Assembly (NCBI GenBank): GCA_950295325.1
Contig: OX485804.1
Coordinates: forward strand, 25,296,001-25,360,000
DNA from: Polytrichum commune
Taxonomy: Eukaryota > Streptophyta > Polytrichopsida > Polytrichales > Polytrichaceae
Reading direction: 5' to 3'
Length of the DNA stretch: 64,000 nt
Of the stretch, positions 11,501 to 23,602 are shown piece after piece. Made by a program: the position numbers and the translations under genes. Within the stretch, counting starts at the first letter, position 1. Each line of letters begins with the position of its first letter. The notes beneath the pieces were generated by a model. The model saw only the letters and a list, made by a program, of their open reading frames with translations. It did no database searches and was not told the origin of the DNA.

Positions 11501-13368
11501 AACATGTGTGTTTGAAGTGCAATCTGATGTGAGGTCTAGATATGCTAGTATTAAGGTAAAATTGATGTGAGGTTAGATATGTGGGTTACGAGTGCAATCT
11601 GATATGAGGTAAGTTTGGACTTGTGGGTATAAGGGTGATTAGATGTAAGCTTAGAAGTTTTTGAAATTCCAGAGCCGAGTTTGAGTGTCTCGGTCCCGAG
11701 ACACAATTTTTGGTATTCAAACTGTAAACCTTACAATGATATTTGATATGGAAATCTAGATTTATTTGGTATAAGGGTACTCTGATTTAACACCAAACAT
11801 GTGTGTTTGAAGTGCACTCTGATGTGAGGTCTAGATATGCTAGTATTAAGGTCAAACTGATGTGAGGTTAGATATGTGGGTTACAAGTGCAATTTGATAT
11901 GAGGTGAGTTTGCACTTGTGGGTATACGAGTAATGTGATTTAATTTTTGAAATTTTTGAAATTCCAGGACCGTGTTTGAGTGTCTCGGTCCCGAGACACA
12001 ATTTTTGGTATTCAAACTGTAAACCCTACAATGATATTTGATATGGAAATCTAGATTTATTTGGTATAAGGGTACTCTGATTTGACACCAAACATGTTTG
12101 TTTGAAGTGCAATCTAATGTGAGGTCTAGATATGCTAGTATTAAGGTCAAACTGATGTGAGGTTAGGTATGTGGGTTACAAGTGCAATCTGATATGAGGT
12201 AAGTTTGGACTTTTGGGTATAAGGGTGATTAGATGTAAGCTTAGAAATTTTTGAAATTCCAGGGCCGAGTTTGAGTGTCTCGGTCCCGAGACACGATTTT
12301 TGGTATTCAAACTGTAAACCCTACAATGATATTTGATAGGGAAATCTAGATTTATTTGGTATAAGGGTACTCTGATTTGACACCAAACATGTGTGTTTGA
12401 AGTGCAATCTAATGTGAGGTCTAGATATGCTAGTATTAAGGTCAAACTGATGTGAGGTTAGGTATGTGGGTTACAAGTGCAATCTGATATGAGGTAAGTT
12501 TGGACTTGTGGGTATAAGGGTGATTTGATGTAAGCTTAGAAATTTTTGAAATTCCAGGGCCGAGTTTAAGTGTCTCGGTGCCGAGAAACAATTTTTGGTA
12601 TTCAAACTGTAAACCCTACAATGATATTTGATATGGAAATCTAGATTTATTTGGTATAAGGGTACTCTGATTTGACACCAAACATGTGTGTTTGAAGTGC
12701 AATGTAATGTTAGGTCTAGATATGCTAGTATTAAGGTCAAACTGATGTGAGGTTAGATATGTGGGTTACAAGTGCAATCTGATATGACGTGAGTTTGGAC
12801 TTGTAGGTATAAGGGTGATTTGATGTAAGCTTAGAAATTTTTGAAATTCCAGGGCCGAGTTTGAGTGTCTCGGTCCCGAGACACAATTTTTGGTATTCAA
12901 ACTGTAAACCCTACAATGATATTTGATATGGAAATCTAGATTTATTTGGTATAAGGGTACTCTGATTTGACACCAAACATGTGTGTTTGAAGTGCAATCT
13001 GATGTGAGGTCTAGATATGCTAGTATTAAGGTCAAACTGATGTGAGGTTAGATATGTGGGTTACAAGTGCAATCTGATATGACGTGAGTTTGGACTTGTA
13101 GGTATAAGGGTGATTTGATGTAAGCTTAGAAATTTTTGAAATTCCAGGGCCGAGTTTGAGTGTCTCGGTCCCGAGACACAATTTTTGGTATTCAAACTGT
13201 AAACCCTACAATGATATTTGATATGGAAATCTAGATTTATTTGGTATAAGGGTACTCTGATTTGACACCAAACATGTGTGTTTGAAGTGCAATCTGATGT
13301 GAGGTCTAGATATGCTAGTATTAAGGTCAAACTGATGTGAGGTTAGGTATGTGGGTTACAAGTGCAAT
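8575..13368 (+). repeat. 295-bp satellite array, 16 units
   Basis: A sequence containing GGTTACAAGTGCAATCTGAT recurs every 295 bp with very few indels; the palindromes sit at about 8735 + 295n up to about 13160. Units differ mainly by point substitutions. Two sub-variants alternate: one with a ttaatttttgaaatttttg segment and an accgtgtttgag core, the other with taagcttagaaatttttg and gccgagtttgag. Each unit carries one palindrome GTGTCTCGG-TC/TG-CCGAGACAC. The short minus-strand frames in each unit are not a tandem protein, because 295 is not a multiple of three. The array would lie in the first intron of the cargo gene if that exon is real. Confidence 0.96.
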
Positions 13369-16235
13369 TGTGGTACTTTTGGGCCACCCCCTTTCGAGGG
13401 AGCCTAAAAGTATCACACAAGCCCTTCGGTGAAGGTGGCCTGCATTTGCAGGCGCCAAGCCGAACCCGGATGATAGGTGTATAACGTGAGTAGTTAGATT
13501 TTTAAGGGAGATTAAATATGCGTCGTAGTACCTCCGGAGGTTAGGCCTTAGTTTTTTACTAGTGTGGCTTTAAACTCCACTAACCAATTTCATATCTAGT
13601 TCTAACCTTAACCTACAACCTATTCTACGCGCAGACGCACCAGCCTTGAAACCAAGGCAATCCTAATTTGTGAATTGTGATGGTTCTGATACACCCAACC
13701 GGGTGTGACTCATACCACCCTAACTCAACGAACGGAATAACGATAATTTGATGGACCATTCAATTCTTCCTATTTCTTTATTTAGTTCTATTTAGTTTTC
13801 TAAGCGGGGGAACTTGGCCTAAGTCCCACCCTTCACACAAATTCCTTCTTAATTACTTACTTTTGTTTACACGTCCTAACTTACTACATTAACATATTAG
13901 GCATCACCCCTTACCTCGGGTCTCTTGCCAACAAGGGTTTACGATTTATTTTGTATGTTTTGATTGTTAAATGTGTTTACACTGGATAGATCACGAAATG
14001 CAACTCAATGGGACCAGGGTGACGGGCGACCTGTAGGTTCAACCTGTTGCGCAATCTTCATAAATTGGGGCCATTACTCCCAATCTATGGGGCCAACAAC
14101 ATAATAGTGGATTCGCGGGTCATTAACCCCACCTTTCCACCAACAACATTCAGAGTGGTCGTGTCGGTGATTAATCCGACTTACCACACACGAAACTTGC
14201 TAATAAATGAAGCTACTACCACAAAACATACCAAGGGCCCCGAAAACAATGGAATTGGGTACTCCCTTGGCGGTCAAGTGGTCAAGCCACTTGACCTTAC
14301 GAGATAGGTGAGTGGGTTTAGAGATGCGTACCTTAGCCGTGCTCCCTCCAATCCTAAATGGAAGGCTTAAGGTTAGTTAATTTACCTCAATTTTCCTCGG
14401 TTGATTTGGGCTTGATGTAGGCCGAGCCGCTACCTCCTTCCTTGCTCCACTTTCCGAGCGTCGACCTTGCCTCCTTCTTTGTAACTAGTTTGGTAGTAAG
14501 CGTACCTTAGTTAACAATTAAAATATAAAGTGTTATTCTGCCCTGTAATTTAATCCTAAGCATAATATTTATACTTAGTGCACCAAATTATCTTTCCAAT
14601 GATCTAAAAATCACTCTAATCGGATAAGAAATGCAAAAGTTATGAGGGTTGGAAGTGTGAGGTCGATTCAACCGACCCTTCCAACCCACCTATCTACCTT
14701 CTAACTTCAAAAATTCATAGCACATTCCTTACTACTTGGATCTAGGCTTTCCTTATACCATTGGAAAGCTATGAACAAGCTCTAACTAGAAAAATTATGA
14801 CATCAGCAGGTTAAGCTAATAGAAATTCAGCGGACTCCTTGTAACACAGCAGTTAATCAAGAAGGCTTAAACTATGTATCTCGCCTTCAACAATTCATAT
14901 CTAATTCAAATCTTAGTCAAATCAAACGTTCTATATGACCCTGGAGAGATATTTAAAATATGTATTTGATAAAAATATGTGATTAGAAAGGTAAGCCGAA
15001 GTGAACCCAGCAGGTCCTCTGTAATGCAGCAGTCAACCAAAAGTTCTCAAACTATGTGTCCCATCTTGCACAATTCATATCTAATTCAAATCATGCTCAA
15101 ATCAAATGTTCTAAGCCATTTTGGAAAGCTACACAAAAGTTCTACTTGGGAAAAATATAATTTCTTGGAATTAAAATTCCTATTGGGCTCGCAGGTCTGA
15201 TCCAGCAGCCGCTACCCACAAGACCACCCAGTTTTTCTACTCCATCTTTGAAAATCCATAACTAATTGTCATCTCAACCAAATCACAAATGGAAAACGGC
15301 TATGGATAGCTATATGAAATCTCTCTAAGAGAAAAATGATAAGTATCTTGTTCTAGCTTTTGAACTAAGCCTTCAGGGCATTGGCAGATGAGGTCTATAA
15401 TGCCTCTACTCAAAACTCTACCATCCAACCTACCTCTACAAAAGAAGGAATAATTTTGTTGGTGTGTTAATAAACACACAACCTAACTAGGAGAGAGAGA
15501 GTAGAGGAGGTTCTCAAGCCTTTTTTTTAGACCATTGAGAATACATGCTAAAGGATTTTTTCCTAACTACATTGAAGCAGGGCTTCGCCCAAAAACTAGA
15601 GAAAGAGAGAGAGCTACAAGGTGGAAGGAGGGGTTTTTAAACCCTCTCACAAAAGGGTTGGACCCCTCCTCCACCGGATCCATTTTTCAAACCCTTTCCC
15701 GAAATTTTGGCTCGGGGGTTTTCCCGGTTGAGGTTGCCACCCTCTCGCCGAGGTGGCTCCGACAGAAAACCTTTAGAAATCTTTCTAATTTTTCCGCCAT
15801 CGAGTTGGCAAGGGGGCAAGTGGGCAAGTATCCCCCTTGCTCTCTTTCTTTTTTGTCTTCAAAATTCTTCACGCCGATTTTATCTTCTTACGTAAAACAC
15901 CTCCAATAGTCTTGTCTGCCTCACACTAACTAATAAACTAACACTTGCTTAGCTAGCATCTACTAACATTTGCTTAATAACTAGCATCTACTAATATTTG
16001 CTTAATAGCTAGCATCTACTAATATTTGCTTAGCTAGTTGTTTTCACTAGCTAGCATATTTTTTTCTACTTTGCTATCTTCTAGCACTACTTAGTTTCAT
16101 TTTGACCTTCCTTCTTCTAGGCTAAATGCTAAATGAACTAATTTTCCCTAAATTCCCTATCAATTCTAGCTTTTAATGCTAACATTCTAACTAAAAGTGA
16201 TCCCGCAGAGTGGTGGACCACTCAAAGGGTTCACA
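13369..16235. mobile_element. Solo LTR (2,867 bp) inserted in the satellite
   Basis: The insertion begins TGTGGTACTTTTGGGCC and ends AAAGGGTTCACA, so it has TG...CA ends. It is flanked by the direct 5-bp duplication GCAAT (13364-13368 and 16236-16240), and the satellite sequence resumes at once on the right. There is no internal LTR-LTR repetition and no coding frame with retroelement motifs, which fits one LTR left after LTR-LTR recombination of a large retroelement. Composition differs sharply from the surrounding satellite. Orientation cannot be set from the sequence. A large terminal-repeat-poor non-autonomous element is the alternative. Confidence 0.85.
15919..16050 (+). repeat. Short tandem repeat inside the solo LTR
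   Basis: Four imperfect copies of a unit of about 30 bp containing GCTAGCATCTACTAATATTT, followed by TGCTTA. Confidence 0.75.
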
Positions 16236-17440
16236 GCAATCTGATATGAGGTAAGTTTGGACTTGTGGGTATAAGGGTGATTTGATGTAAGCTTAGAAAT
16301 TTTTGAAATTCCAGGGCCGAGTTTGAGTGTCTCGCTCCCGAGACACAATTTTTGGTATTCAAACTGTAAACCCTACAATGATATTTGATATGGAAATCTA
16401 GATTTATTTGGTATAAGGGTACTCTGATTTGACACCAAACATGTGTGTTTGAAGTGCAATCTAATGTTAGGTCTAGATATGCTAGTATTAAGGTCAAATT
16501 GATGTGAGTTTAGATATGTGGGTTACAAGTGCAATCTGATATGAGGTTAGTTTGGACTTGTGGATATACGAGTAATGTGATTTAATTTTTGAAATTTTTG
16601 AAATTCCAGGACCGTGTTTGAGTGTCTCGGTCCCGAGACACAATTTTTGGTATTCAAACTGTAAACCCTACAATGATATTTGATATGGAAATCTAGATTT
16701 ATTTGGTATAAGGGTACTCTGTTTTGACACCAAAAATGTGTGTTTGAAGTGAAATTTGATGTGAGGTCTAGATATGCTAGTATTAAGGTCAAACTGATGT
16801 GAGGTTAGATATGTGGGTAACAAGTGCAATCTGATATGAGGTTAGTTTGGACTTGTGGGTATAAGGGTAATATGATTTAAGCTTCGAAATTTCTGAAATT
16901 CCAGGGCCGAATTTGAGTGTCTCGGTCCCGAGACACATTTTCTGGTTTTCAAACTCTACTACCTACAATCATAGTAGATATTGATGTCTAGATATGCTTG
17001 TTATAAGTGTACTCTGATATGATGTTAGAAATGTTTGTTAGAAGTGTAATCTGATCTAAGGTTTGATATCTGTAAGGATAGGTAGGTTTGAAATTGAATT
17101 TTATAGTTGATTTCTAGTTTCTCGGTCCCGAGAGACTATTTGAGACTATTAAACTCTTCCACCTCACTATGACTTTAGGGGCTATAAGTGTAATCTGATA
17201 TAAGTGTAACCTGATATGAGTGTAATCTTATATAAGTGTAACCTGATATAAGTGTAATTTGATATATTGTAAATTTGCAATGTGAGCTAAGAGGGTGATC
17301 CGATGTAAGGATCACTATTTCATGAGTTGAATATTTGTGCCTAGTACTAGTGTCTCGGTCCCGAGACATGTCTTTTGATGGTCAAACAATACCACATACA
17401 CTTGTAATTGATGGCAGCTGAGCTCATGTTCTCTCCTTGA
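16236..17440 (+). repeat. Satellite continuation, two regular units then degenerate copies
   Basis: The array resumes right after the solo LTR. Palindromes at about 16327, 16622 and 16917 keep the 295-bp spacing. Further right the units become AT-rich and diverged, yet the palindromic core persists near 17118 (variant arms) and 17350. This stretch runs up to the cargo-gene acceptor. Confidence 0.9.
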
Positions 17441-17464
17441 TTAACTAGTACATATATTTTGCAG

Positions 17465-18384
17465 GTACAGAACAACGCAATGGAGGATGTTCCTGCTCTT
17501 TCTCTGTTTTTTCTAGACTATTCTGAAGAGGGTCAGGATGAGGATGAAGAGGGGCTTGGAGATAGAGATCCATATGAAGGGGATGAAAATGATATCAGGA
17601 CCCGACAAAAACTTAATTCTGTTGCCACGATTTCTCGACTAAGAGTCCAACCCCTGAGTTCCTCAAGGTTCCCTATTCCCTTGTGCAGAATGTTGGCCAT
17701 GCCTATGGTGAGGCCAACTCTCCCAAGTGATCTTGCTAAATTGGAGCAGGAGTTTGTGCATGGGTATAGAGAGGGTGCCTCGGTATTTTATGTGACAATA
17801 ACAAATGAAGAAGGGAAAACACATGAGGTTACTGAGGCTGATAAGGCATCGTGGGGTCCTATTTGGAGTGCCAAAAATGAACAATTCAACTCCTTTCTTC
17901 TGTCCGTTCCAGAGTTAGCCGGTTTTACGAATTTGATGTTCTTTGTTTGTGATGGGAACCATAGGCGGCAGGCTTGGTTGAACCATATTGAACGACTTCA
18001 CAAAACAGAAGAGTCCTGGCATTTTTTGGTGGATAGCATCCTCCTTGACACCAAGGGAAAAATTGGTATTGTTATGCAAGTTATACATAATATCAACAAG
18101 TAAGTTTTCTAAGTCCATTTTTTGAGGTTTTCATCTATGTACATATATTATGTTGTTCTTGTCTTTAATATATGATTGTTACTTGTAGACATACGGAAGA
18201 CTCTCACGTGAAGACAAACACAGTTCACACTCTATTTAGGGTGCAGAAGTATGGACTTATGCCGCTCAAACAGTACCAAAACATTTTGACTCCCTCTGAC
18301 ATTAAAAGGTGCAAGAAATCTCAAACTTCAAAGAAGACATGGTATTCATTAAATCTACATGTATTCACGAGCTTCATCTTCCAG
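17465..18384 (+). other. ParB-like region of the cargo protein (exons 2-3)
   Basis: The motif FVCDGNHRRQAWLNHI resembles the nucleotide-binding GxxR-type box of ParB/sulfiredoxin-fold proteins. It is followed by a hydrophobic strand (HFLVDSILLD) and a helix with HNINKHTEDSHVKTN across the 18099/18189 splice. A lysine codon is split by the intron and restored exactly. Substrate and partner are unknown. The assignment is from motif shape only. Confidence 0.5.
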
Positions 18385-18624
18385 GTATGATGTGATGTTG
18401 ATGCTTAATGATGTGATTACTCTTATATCTAATTCCTTTCAACATTTGGTACTTATAATTGATGTTTGAATGTTTTTGTTTCTTTATGTGCTTTCATAAC
18501 ACCTTTTTGTCGCAGTTGTTTGATTACAAACTAACTATGGTAATCCCTTTCCAGCACGAACTGGCACTTGCTGCAGATGAAGGCGTTCGTCAACTTCTTG
18601 AGCAAACGGATGGAGAGGTGTCTG

Positions 18625-19704
18625 CAGGGTTGTCTATCGCGACGTCATGACGGGGTCGTGCCATCATGACGCGTCGTGTCGGGTCGGACCCCTCCGTCAC
18701 GACACAATAGGCTCCTCGTAGGGTCAAACTAGGGTCAACCTAGTAGGGTGGGTAAAATACTTACCTTCTTGCCAAGGTGGCGTCCTATGTGGCAAAAAAT
18801 GCCGACGTGGATGTGCATATTTCCCTTGGCATGTAAACCATTTTGCCATTGTGTTTACCATTTTGTTAAAATCAAAGTAATAAAATATTACTAAGGAGGG
18901 TGTAGGTCGGACGGGGGGAACGGGTGGGGAGCGCGGGGGAACATGGGGTCGGATGGGGGTGAGGGTCGGGCGGGGGGAAGGGTCGGACAGGGTGGGGAGG
19001 GGTCGGACGGGGGGGGGGGGGGGGGAAGGGTCGGACGGGGGTGGGAGAGGGGTCGGTCGGACGCGGGGGGGGGGGGGGGGGGGGAGGGTCGGACGGGGGG
19101 GAGGACGGGGAGGGAGGACGGGAAGGTAAGTGGGAACGGGGGGGGGGGGGGAGGCGGACGGGGGGGAACGCGGGGAGCGTGTGGGAACGTGGGGAGCGGG
19201 GGATGGGAGCGGGTTTAGGAGGTTTGGATAGGACGGGATGGATGGGAACGAGATTAGGGGAACGGGGGAGGGGAACGGGAGGGAGGACGGGGGGTCGGAC
19301 GGGGGGGAGGGTCGGACGGGAGGGTCGGATGGGAAAAGGGAGGACGGAAAAAGGTCGGACGGGGGGGTCGGACGGGAGGGAACGTAGGGAACGGGTTAGG
19401 GAACATGTTATTGGGCTAAGGGAGCGGGGTTAGGGTACGGGGAATGGGGGCGGACGGGAGGGCGGACGGGCGCTAGTAATTTTATTCCCCACTTTACCTC
19501 TACTTTGCTGACATGTCATCACACGTGGACATCGTAACTCCTACGTGTCCGCAATGGGGTAATGTAAATACACAACAAATTCGGTAAAATTCAAGTCCGG
19601 CAGGATAAAGACATCATCCGTCATAATGTCGTGATGGATACGTGTCGTGACGGCACGACATTATGTCGGGATTACCCTCCGTCACGACATAATAGACAAC
19701 CCTG
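18625..19704. mobile_element. Non-autonomous hAT element (1,080 bp) in a cargo exon
   Basis: Ends are CAGGGTTGTCTAT and its inverse, flanked by the 8-bp duplication GGTGTCTG (18617-18624 and 19705-19712). CAGGG ends with 8-bp duplications are hAT hallmarks. Taking out the element and one duplication rejoins the cargo reading frame exactly. No transposase is encoded. Most of the interior is a G-rich tract. Subterminal sequences contain repeated TGTCGTGACG-type palindromes near both ends. Confidence 0.92.
18898..19470 (+). repeat. G-rich minisatellite (GGTCGGACGGGG-type)
   Basis: About 570 bp is made almost only of G with interspersed TCGGACG and GAACG, including G runs longer than ten. C is nearly absent from the plus strand outside CGGACG. 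Long glycine/arginine reading frames here come from composition, not genes. Many G-quadruplex patterns are possible. Confidence 0.93.
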
Positions 19705-20559
19705 GGTGTCTGCTGCTGAAAAAGCAGCCGCCATGAAGGTCGCTGCTTCAAAGAGAGCCGAGGCACTTCATAAGAAAATGTCAAAACTAGTTTGTGTGGC
19801 AAACCCAGACTTGACAGATGGATGGCTTCGGGAGGTATGTCCACTACTTTAAAACCCATTCTACATTTTTCAAGTAATTCATTAATCTCCATGATCTTAA
19901 TATATTGCTCTATGGGTCACAGATTGCGCGTCACTATACTCTTAACTCAATTGCACCCGAGCTCAACTTAGAGAAATTGCAGTTGATCGCTACTGCAAAA
20001 GCATCACCCGCTTGTAAAATCAAATGGTTGGAATATTTCAATTCCTCTTCATCAACACGTGAGGCTCGCAAACTGCCAACCAAGCCCACCAATGAGGACA
20101 AATTGCAGGCATTCCTAGCCAAGGCATGTTTTTGGGAAGGAGTGAGTACATAATCCCCTATGTACCCTTTAGTTCGGTGTTACTTGATTTGATCCCTTAC
20201 ATTAATTGGTCTTTCTCTTGGTTTCACGGTTATTTCAATATATGAATCGATGTTGCTCAAATTCTTGTTCATATTCACTCTCTGTATATACAGATATCCG
20301 ATCAGGCTTCCATTATATTTGAAGACACTTTGCGCCAAGACAGACTTGCTATCAACTTTGCACTACCCAGCGAGCCCTTGACCTTGGTTGCATACATCGA
20401 GGACTGTAGAATGAAATTATGGGACAACGCGTTTCCCACATTCTTCCGAGGGCAGGAGGCCTTTAACAAAACTCACGAATTTGAGGGATTTAACGAGACA
20501 GACTTGATTGTCCGAAGAGTTATCTTTCGGTGAGTTCTCTCCTTTCATACTACAGTTCT

Positions 20560-21530
20560 ATATGTGTGTTATAAGTGTACTCTCATATGATGTTAGTATG
20601 CACTTTGAGGTATTAGGGTAATCTGATACAAGGTTAGAAATTTGTGTTATATGTGAAATCTGGTGTGTGCTCTACATTTGGTTGTATTAAGGGTTATATG
20701 TGAAATCTGATATGAGGTTATATATGGTTGATATAAGTTTAATCTCATATAAGGTTAGTTAGCAATGTTTGATATCTACAGGTACTTCTTATAAGTGTAC
20801 TCTGATATGAGGCTAGATATGTGTGTTATAAGTGCATTTTGATGTGATTTCTAGATATGCTTGTATTAAGGTCAATCCGATATGAGGTTAGATTTGTGTG
20901 TTATAAGTGTAATATGATGTGAGGGTAATCTGATATAAGCTTAGTTAGTGATATCTGATATAAGCTTAGTTAGTGACATCTGATATAAGCTTAGTTAGGG
21001 TAGTCTGGTTTAAGCTTGGTTAGTGCAATCTGAGATTAGCTTAGGTAATGAAATGTGATACAATCTTAGTTAGGGGAGTCTGATATAACCTTAGTTTGGG
21101 TAACCTGATATAAGCTTAGTTAGGGCCTAGTTTCATATAAGCCTAGAAATCTCTGAAATTCCAGGGCCTAGTTTGAGTGTCTCGGTCCCGAGACACATTT
21201 TCTGGTATTCAAACTCTACTACCTACAAACATGGTTGCTATTGATATCTACCTATACTTGGTATAAGTGTACTCTGATATGAGGCTAGATATGTGTGTTA
21301 TAAGTGCATTCTGATGTGATTTCTAGATATGCTTGTATTAAGGTCAATCCGATATGAGGTTAGATTTGTGTGTTATAAGTGGAATATGATGCGAGGGTAA
21401 TCTGATATAAGCTTAGTTAGTGTTATATGATATAAGCTTAGTTAGTGACATCTGATTTGGCATAGTGTTTTGGTTTTTAATATGGCAGCTATGTCAATTG
21501 CAAGGTATTTAATGATGAGCTGTGTCTTTC
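20560..21530 (+). repeat. Intronic degenerate repeat tract with short tandem units
   Basis: The intron between 20529 and 21537 consists of diverged copies of the satellite-related phrase TCTGATATGAGGTTAGATAT. It also has a run of units of about 20-24 bp containing ATATAAGCTTAGTTAG (20930-21130, again near 21400). One palindrome core is intact near 21178. Confidence 0.85.
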
Positions 21531-22619
21531 CCGCAGGTATTTCAAGTACGAGCTCCTTGCAAAAGGAACAATAACAAAAGAAGATCTCCCTATATTCCTC
21601 TCAGCATGGCTTGACAGGTCTAACTCCACGTGCATGTTCTCAGCAAATCAACAACGTACATGGTCAACCTCACATCTCACTGGAGGTGGTTGGTACCTTG
21701 ACTGTGCTCCTAGTTTCACTCCTTCCTTTGAAACTGAACTTAGGAAGTCAAGGGAGGCAGTTGGAAAATCTGGTGTTGAGATGATTGACTTACAGGGCAT
21801 AGAAGACGAGCATGAGAGGGCAAAGGCCCTATCCCGACGTCTAGAAGAGGATAGGAAGAAGGCGCTTAGAGTAAAGGAAGCAGAGGAGAAAGCCGCACAG
21901 AAAGAGATGGAAAAACTTCAAAAATCATTGGAGAAGACTACCATGAAGGGGAAAAAGAAGATGAACCCCCATTCTGAGCTAGAAGGAAGAGTCCCGTTGC
22001 TCCAAGTCCAACCTATGAATCTGGTTCTCATGCTCCAACATTTTCTAGAGGAACAAAACGCGATTCCTCCTATGAGCAGTTGAGTCAAATTCCTATTTTG
22101 ACATTGGGGGAGGAGCTCGATATCCATATTCAAGAACTCATTCTCAACGCCTCAATGGAGGACGTTCTTAGCGGTGACACGGAGGAATTCACCCCTTCCT
22201 ACAACGAGTTGAAAAGATTCATGCTCAAGGTACTGCTCTTCCTTAATTTTGTCATAACATGTTTGCATTTAAATTTATGCATTTCAATGTGGTCCACATT
22301 GAACATTCAGTAGGTACTACTTTTCATATTTCAGTAATCGGCCATAATTTTTTTCGGGACCGAATCATGGATCTGACGAGTAAGGTTGGTAGGGTATAGT
22401 TTATGCGGGACCCAAACACCATGTGGAGTGCGAGCTGAGCCCTCAATGGACTCGGCAATTTGTTTTGTGCTTGCAATCGGCCATTTGTTTTGTTGTACCA
22501 TTTTGTTTGTGGAAATTAGGAGTTGAAATATGAATGGTGAGGTGTCAAGTTCATTTTTGAACTTTTTTAGTCGGAACACTGTTTAAGTGAAATCCCCGCC
22601 CTCTCTAAATTCTACCTTC

Positions 22620-23560
22620 TCTGAAATATGATGTGAGGTCTAGATATGCAAGTATTAAGGTCAAACTGATGTGAGGTTAGATATGTGGGTTACAAGTGCA
22701 ATCTGATATGAGGTTAGTTTGCAATTTTGGGTATTGGGGTAATATGAGGCAAGTTTAGAAATTTCTGATTTTCTAGGGCCGAGTTTGAGTGTCTCGGTCC
22801 CGAGACACATTTTCTGGTATTCAAACTGTAAACCCTACAATGATATTTGATATTGAAATCTAGATTTACTTGGTATAAGGGTACTCTGATATGAGACTAC
22901 ACATGTGTGTTTGAAGTGAAATTTGATGTGAGGTCTAGATATGCTAGTATTAAGGTCAAACTGATGTGAGGTTAGTTTGCAATTGTGGGTATAAGGGTAA
23001 TTTGATTTAAGCTTAGACATTTCTGATTTTCCAGGGCCGAGTTTGAGTGTCTCGGTCCCGAGACACATTTTCTGGTATTCAAACTCTACTACCTACAATC
23101 ATAGTAGATATTGATATCTAGATATGCTTGTTATAAGTGTACTATGATATGATGTTAGAAATGTTTGCTAGAAGTGTAATCTGATCTAAGGTTAGATATA
23201 TGTGTTGTAAGGTCTATCTGAACTGGGGTTGAATATGGGTGATATTACTGTAATCTGATGGGAGATAAGATATCTGGGCTATATCTGTTATCTGATATCG
23301 GGTTAGATATGTGTGTGATATGAGGTTAGATATGTGTGTTATGAGTACAATCTGATGTGAGGTTATATTCGCATGTTAGAAGGTCAATCTGATATGAGGT
23401 TGAATATGGGTGTCATAAAGGTACTTTGATCTGTGGTTAGATATGTGGGTAACAAGTGTAACTTGATAAGAGGTTAGATTTGTGTATTATATAAGGTTAG
23501 TAATGAGTATAGATATGTTTGATATAAGGGCTAGTACTAGGCAATGTACAAAGCAAGGAG
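22620..23560 (+). repeat. Intronic satellite-related tract with two intact palindromes
   Basis: The intron between 22229 and 23603 contains two satellite-like units, with palindromes near 22790 and 23048, then decayed copies. These were probably seeded by the same family as the main array. Confidence 0.85.
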
Positions 23561-23602
23561 GATTATTTTAACACCAAACCTGGGTGTCCTTTGATTGTGC
23601 AG

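Noticed and set aside
8681..13330. A row of nearly identical 89-residue minus-strand frames
   Set aside because: They are open frames within each 295-bp satellite unit. The unit is not a multiple of three, there is no common start context, and substitutions do not spare coding positions.
8575..13368. CRISPR-like array
   Set aside because: Units are long direct repeats without unique spacers in a eukaryotic transposon.
13369..16235. Complete non-autonomous LTR element
   Set aside because: No repetition between its two ends, no primer-binding site or polypurine tract next to an internal LTR border; solo LTR is simpler.
18943..19433. Long Gly/Arg/Asp-rich plus-strand frames
   Set aside because: Product of the G-rich minisatellite; overlapping frames are all open because stop codons need T and A.
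21634..22083. Cargo exon ending at the TGA near 22081
   Set aside because: The adjacent frame continues sensibly to a good donor at 22230 in the phase required by the next exon, so a frameshift near 21975-21990 explains it better.
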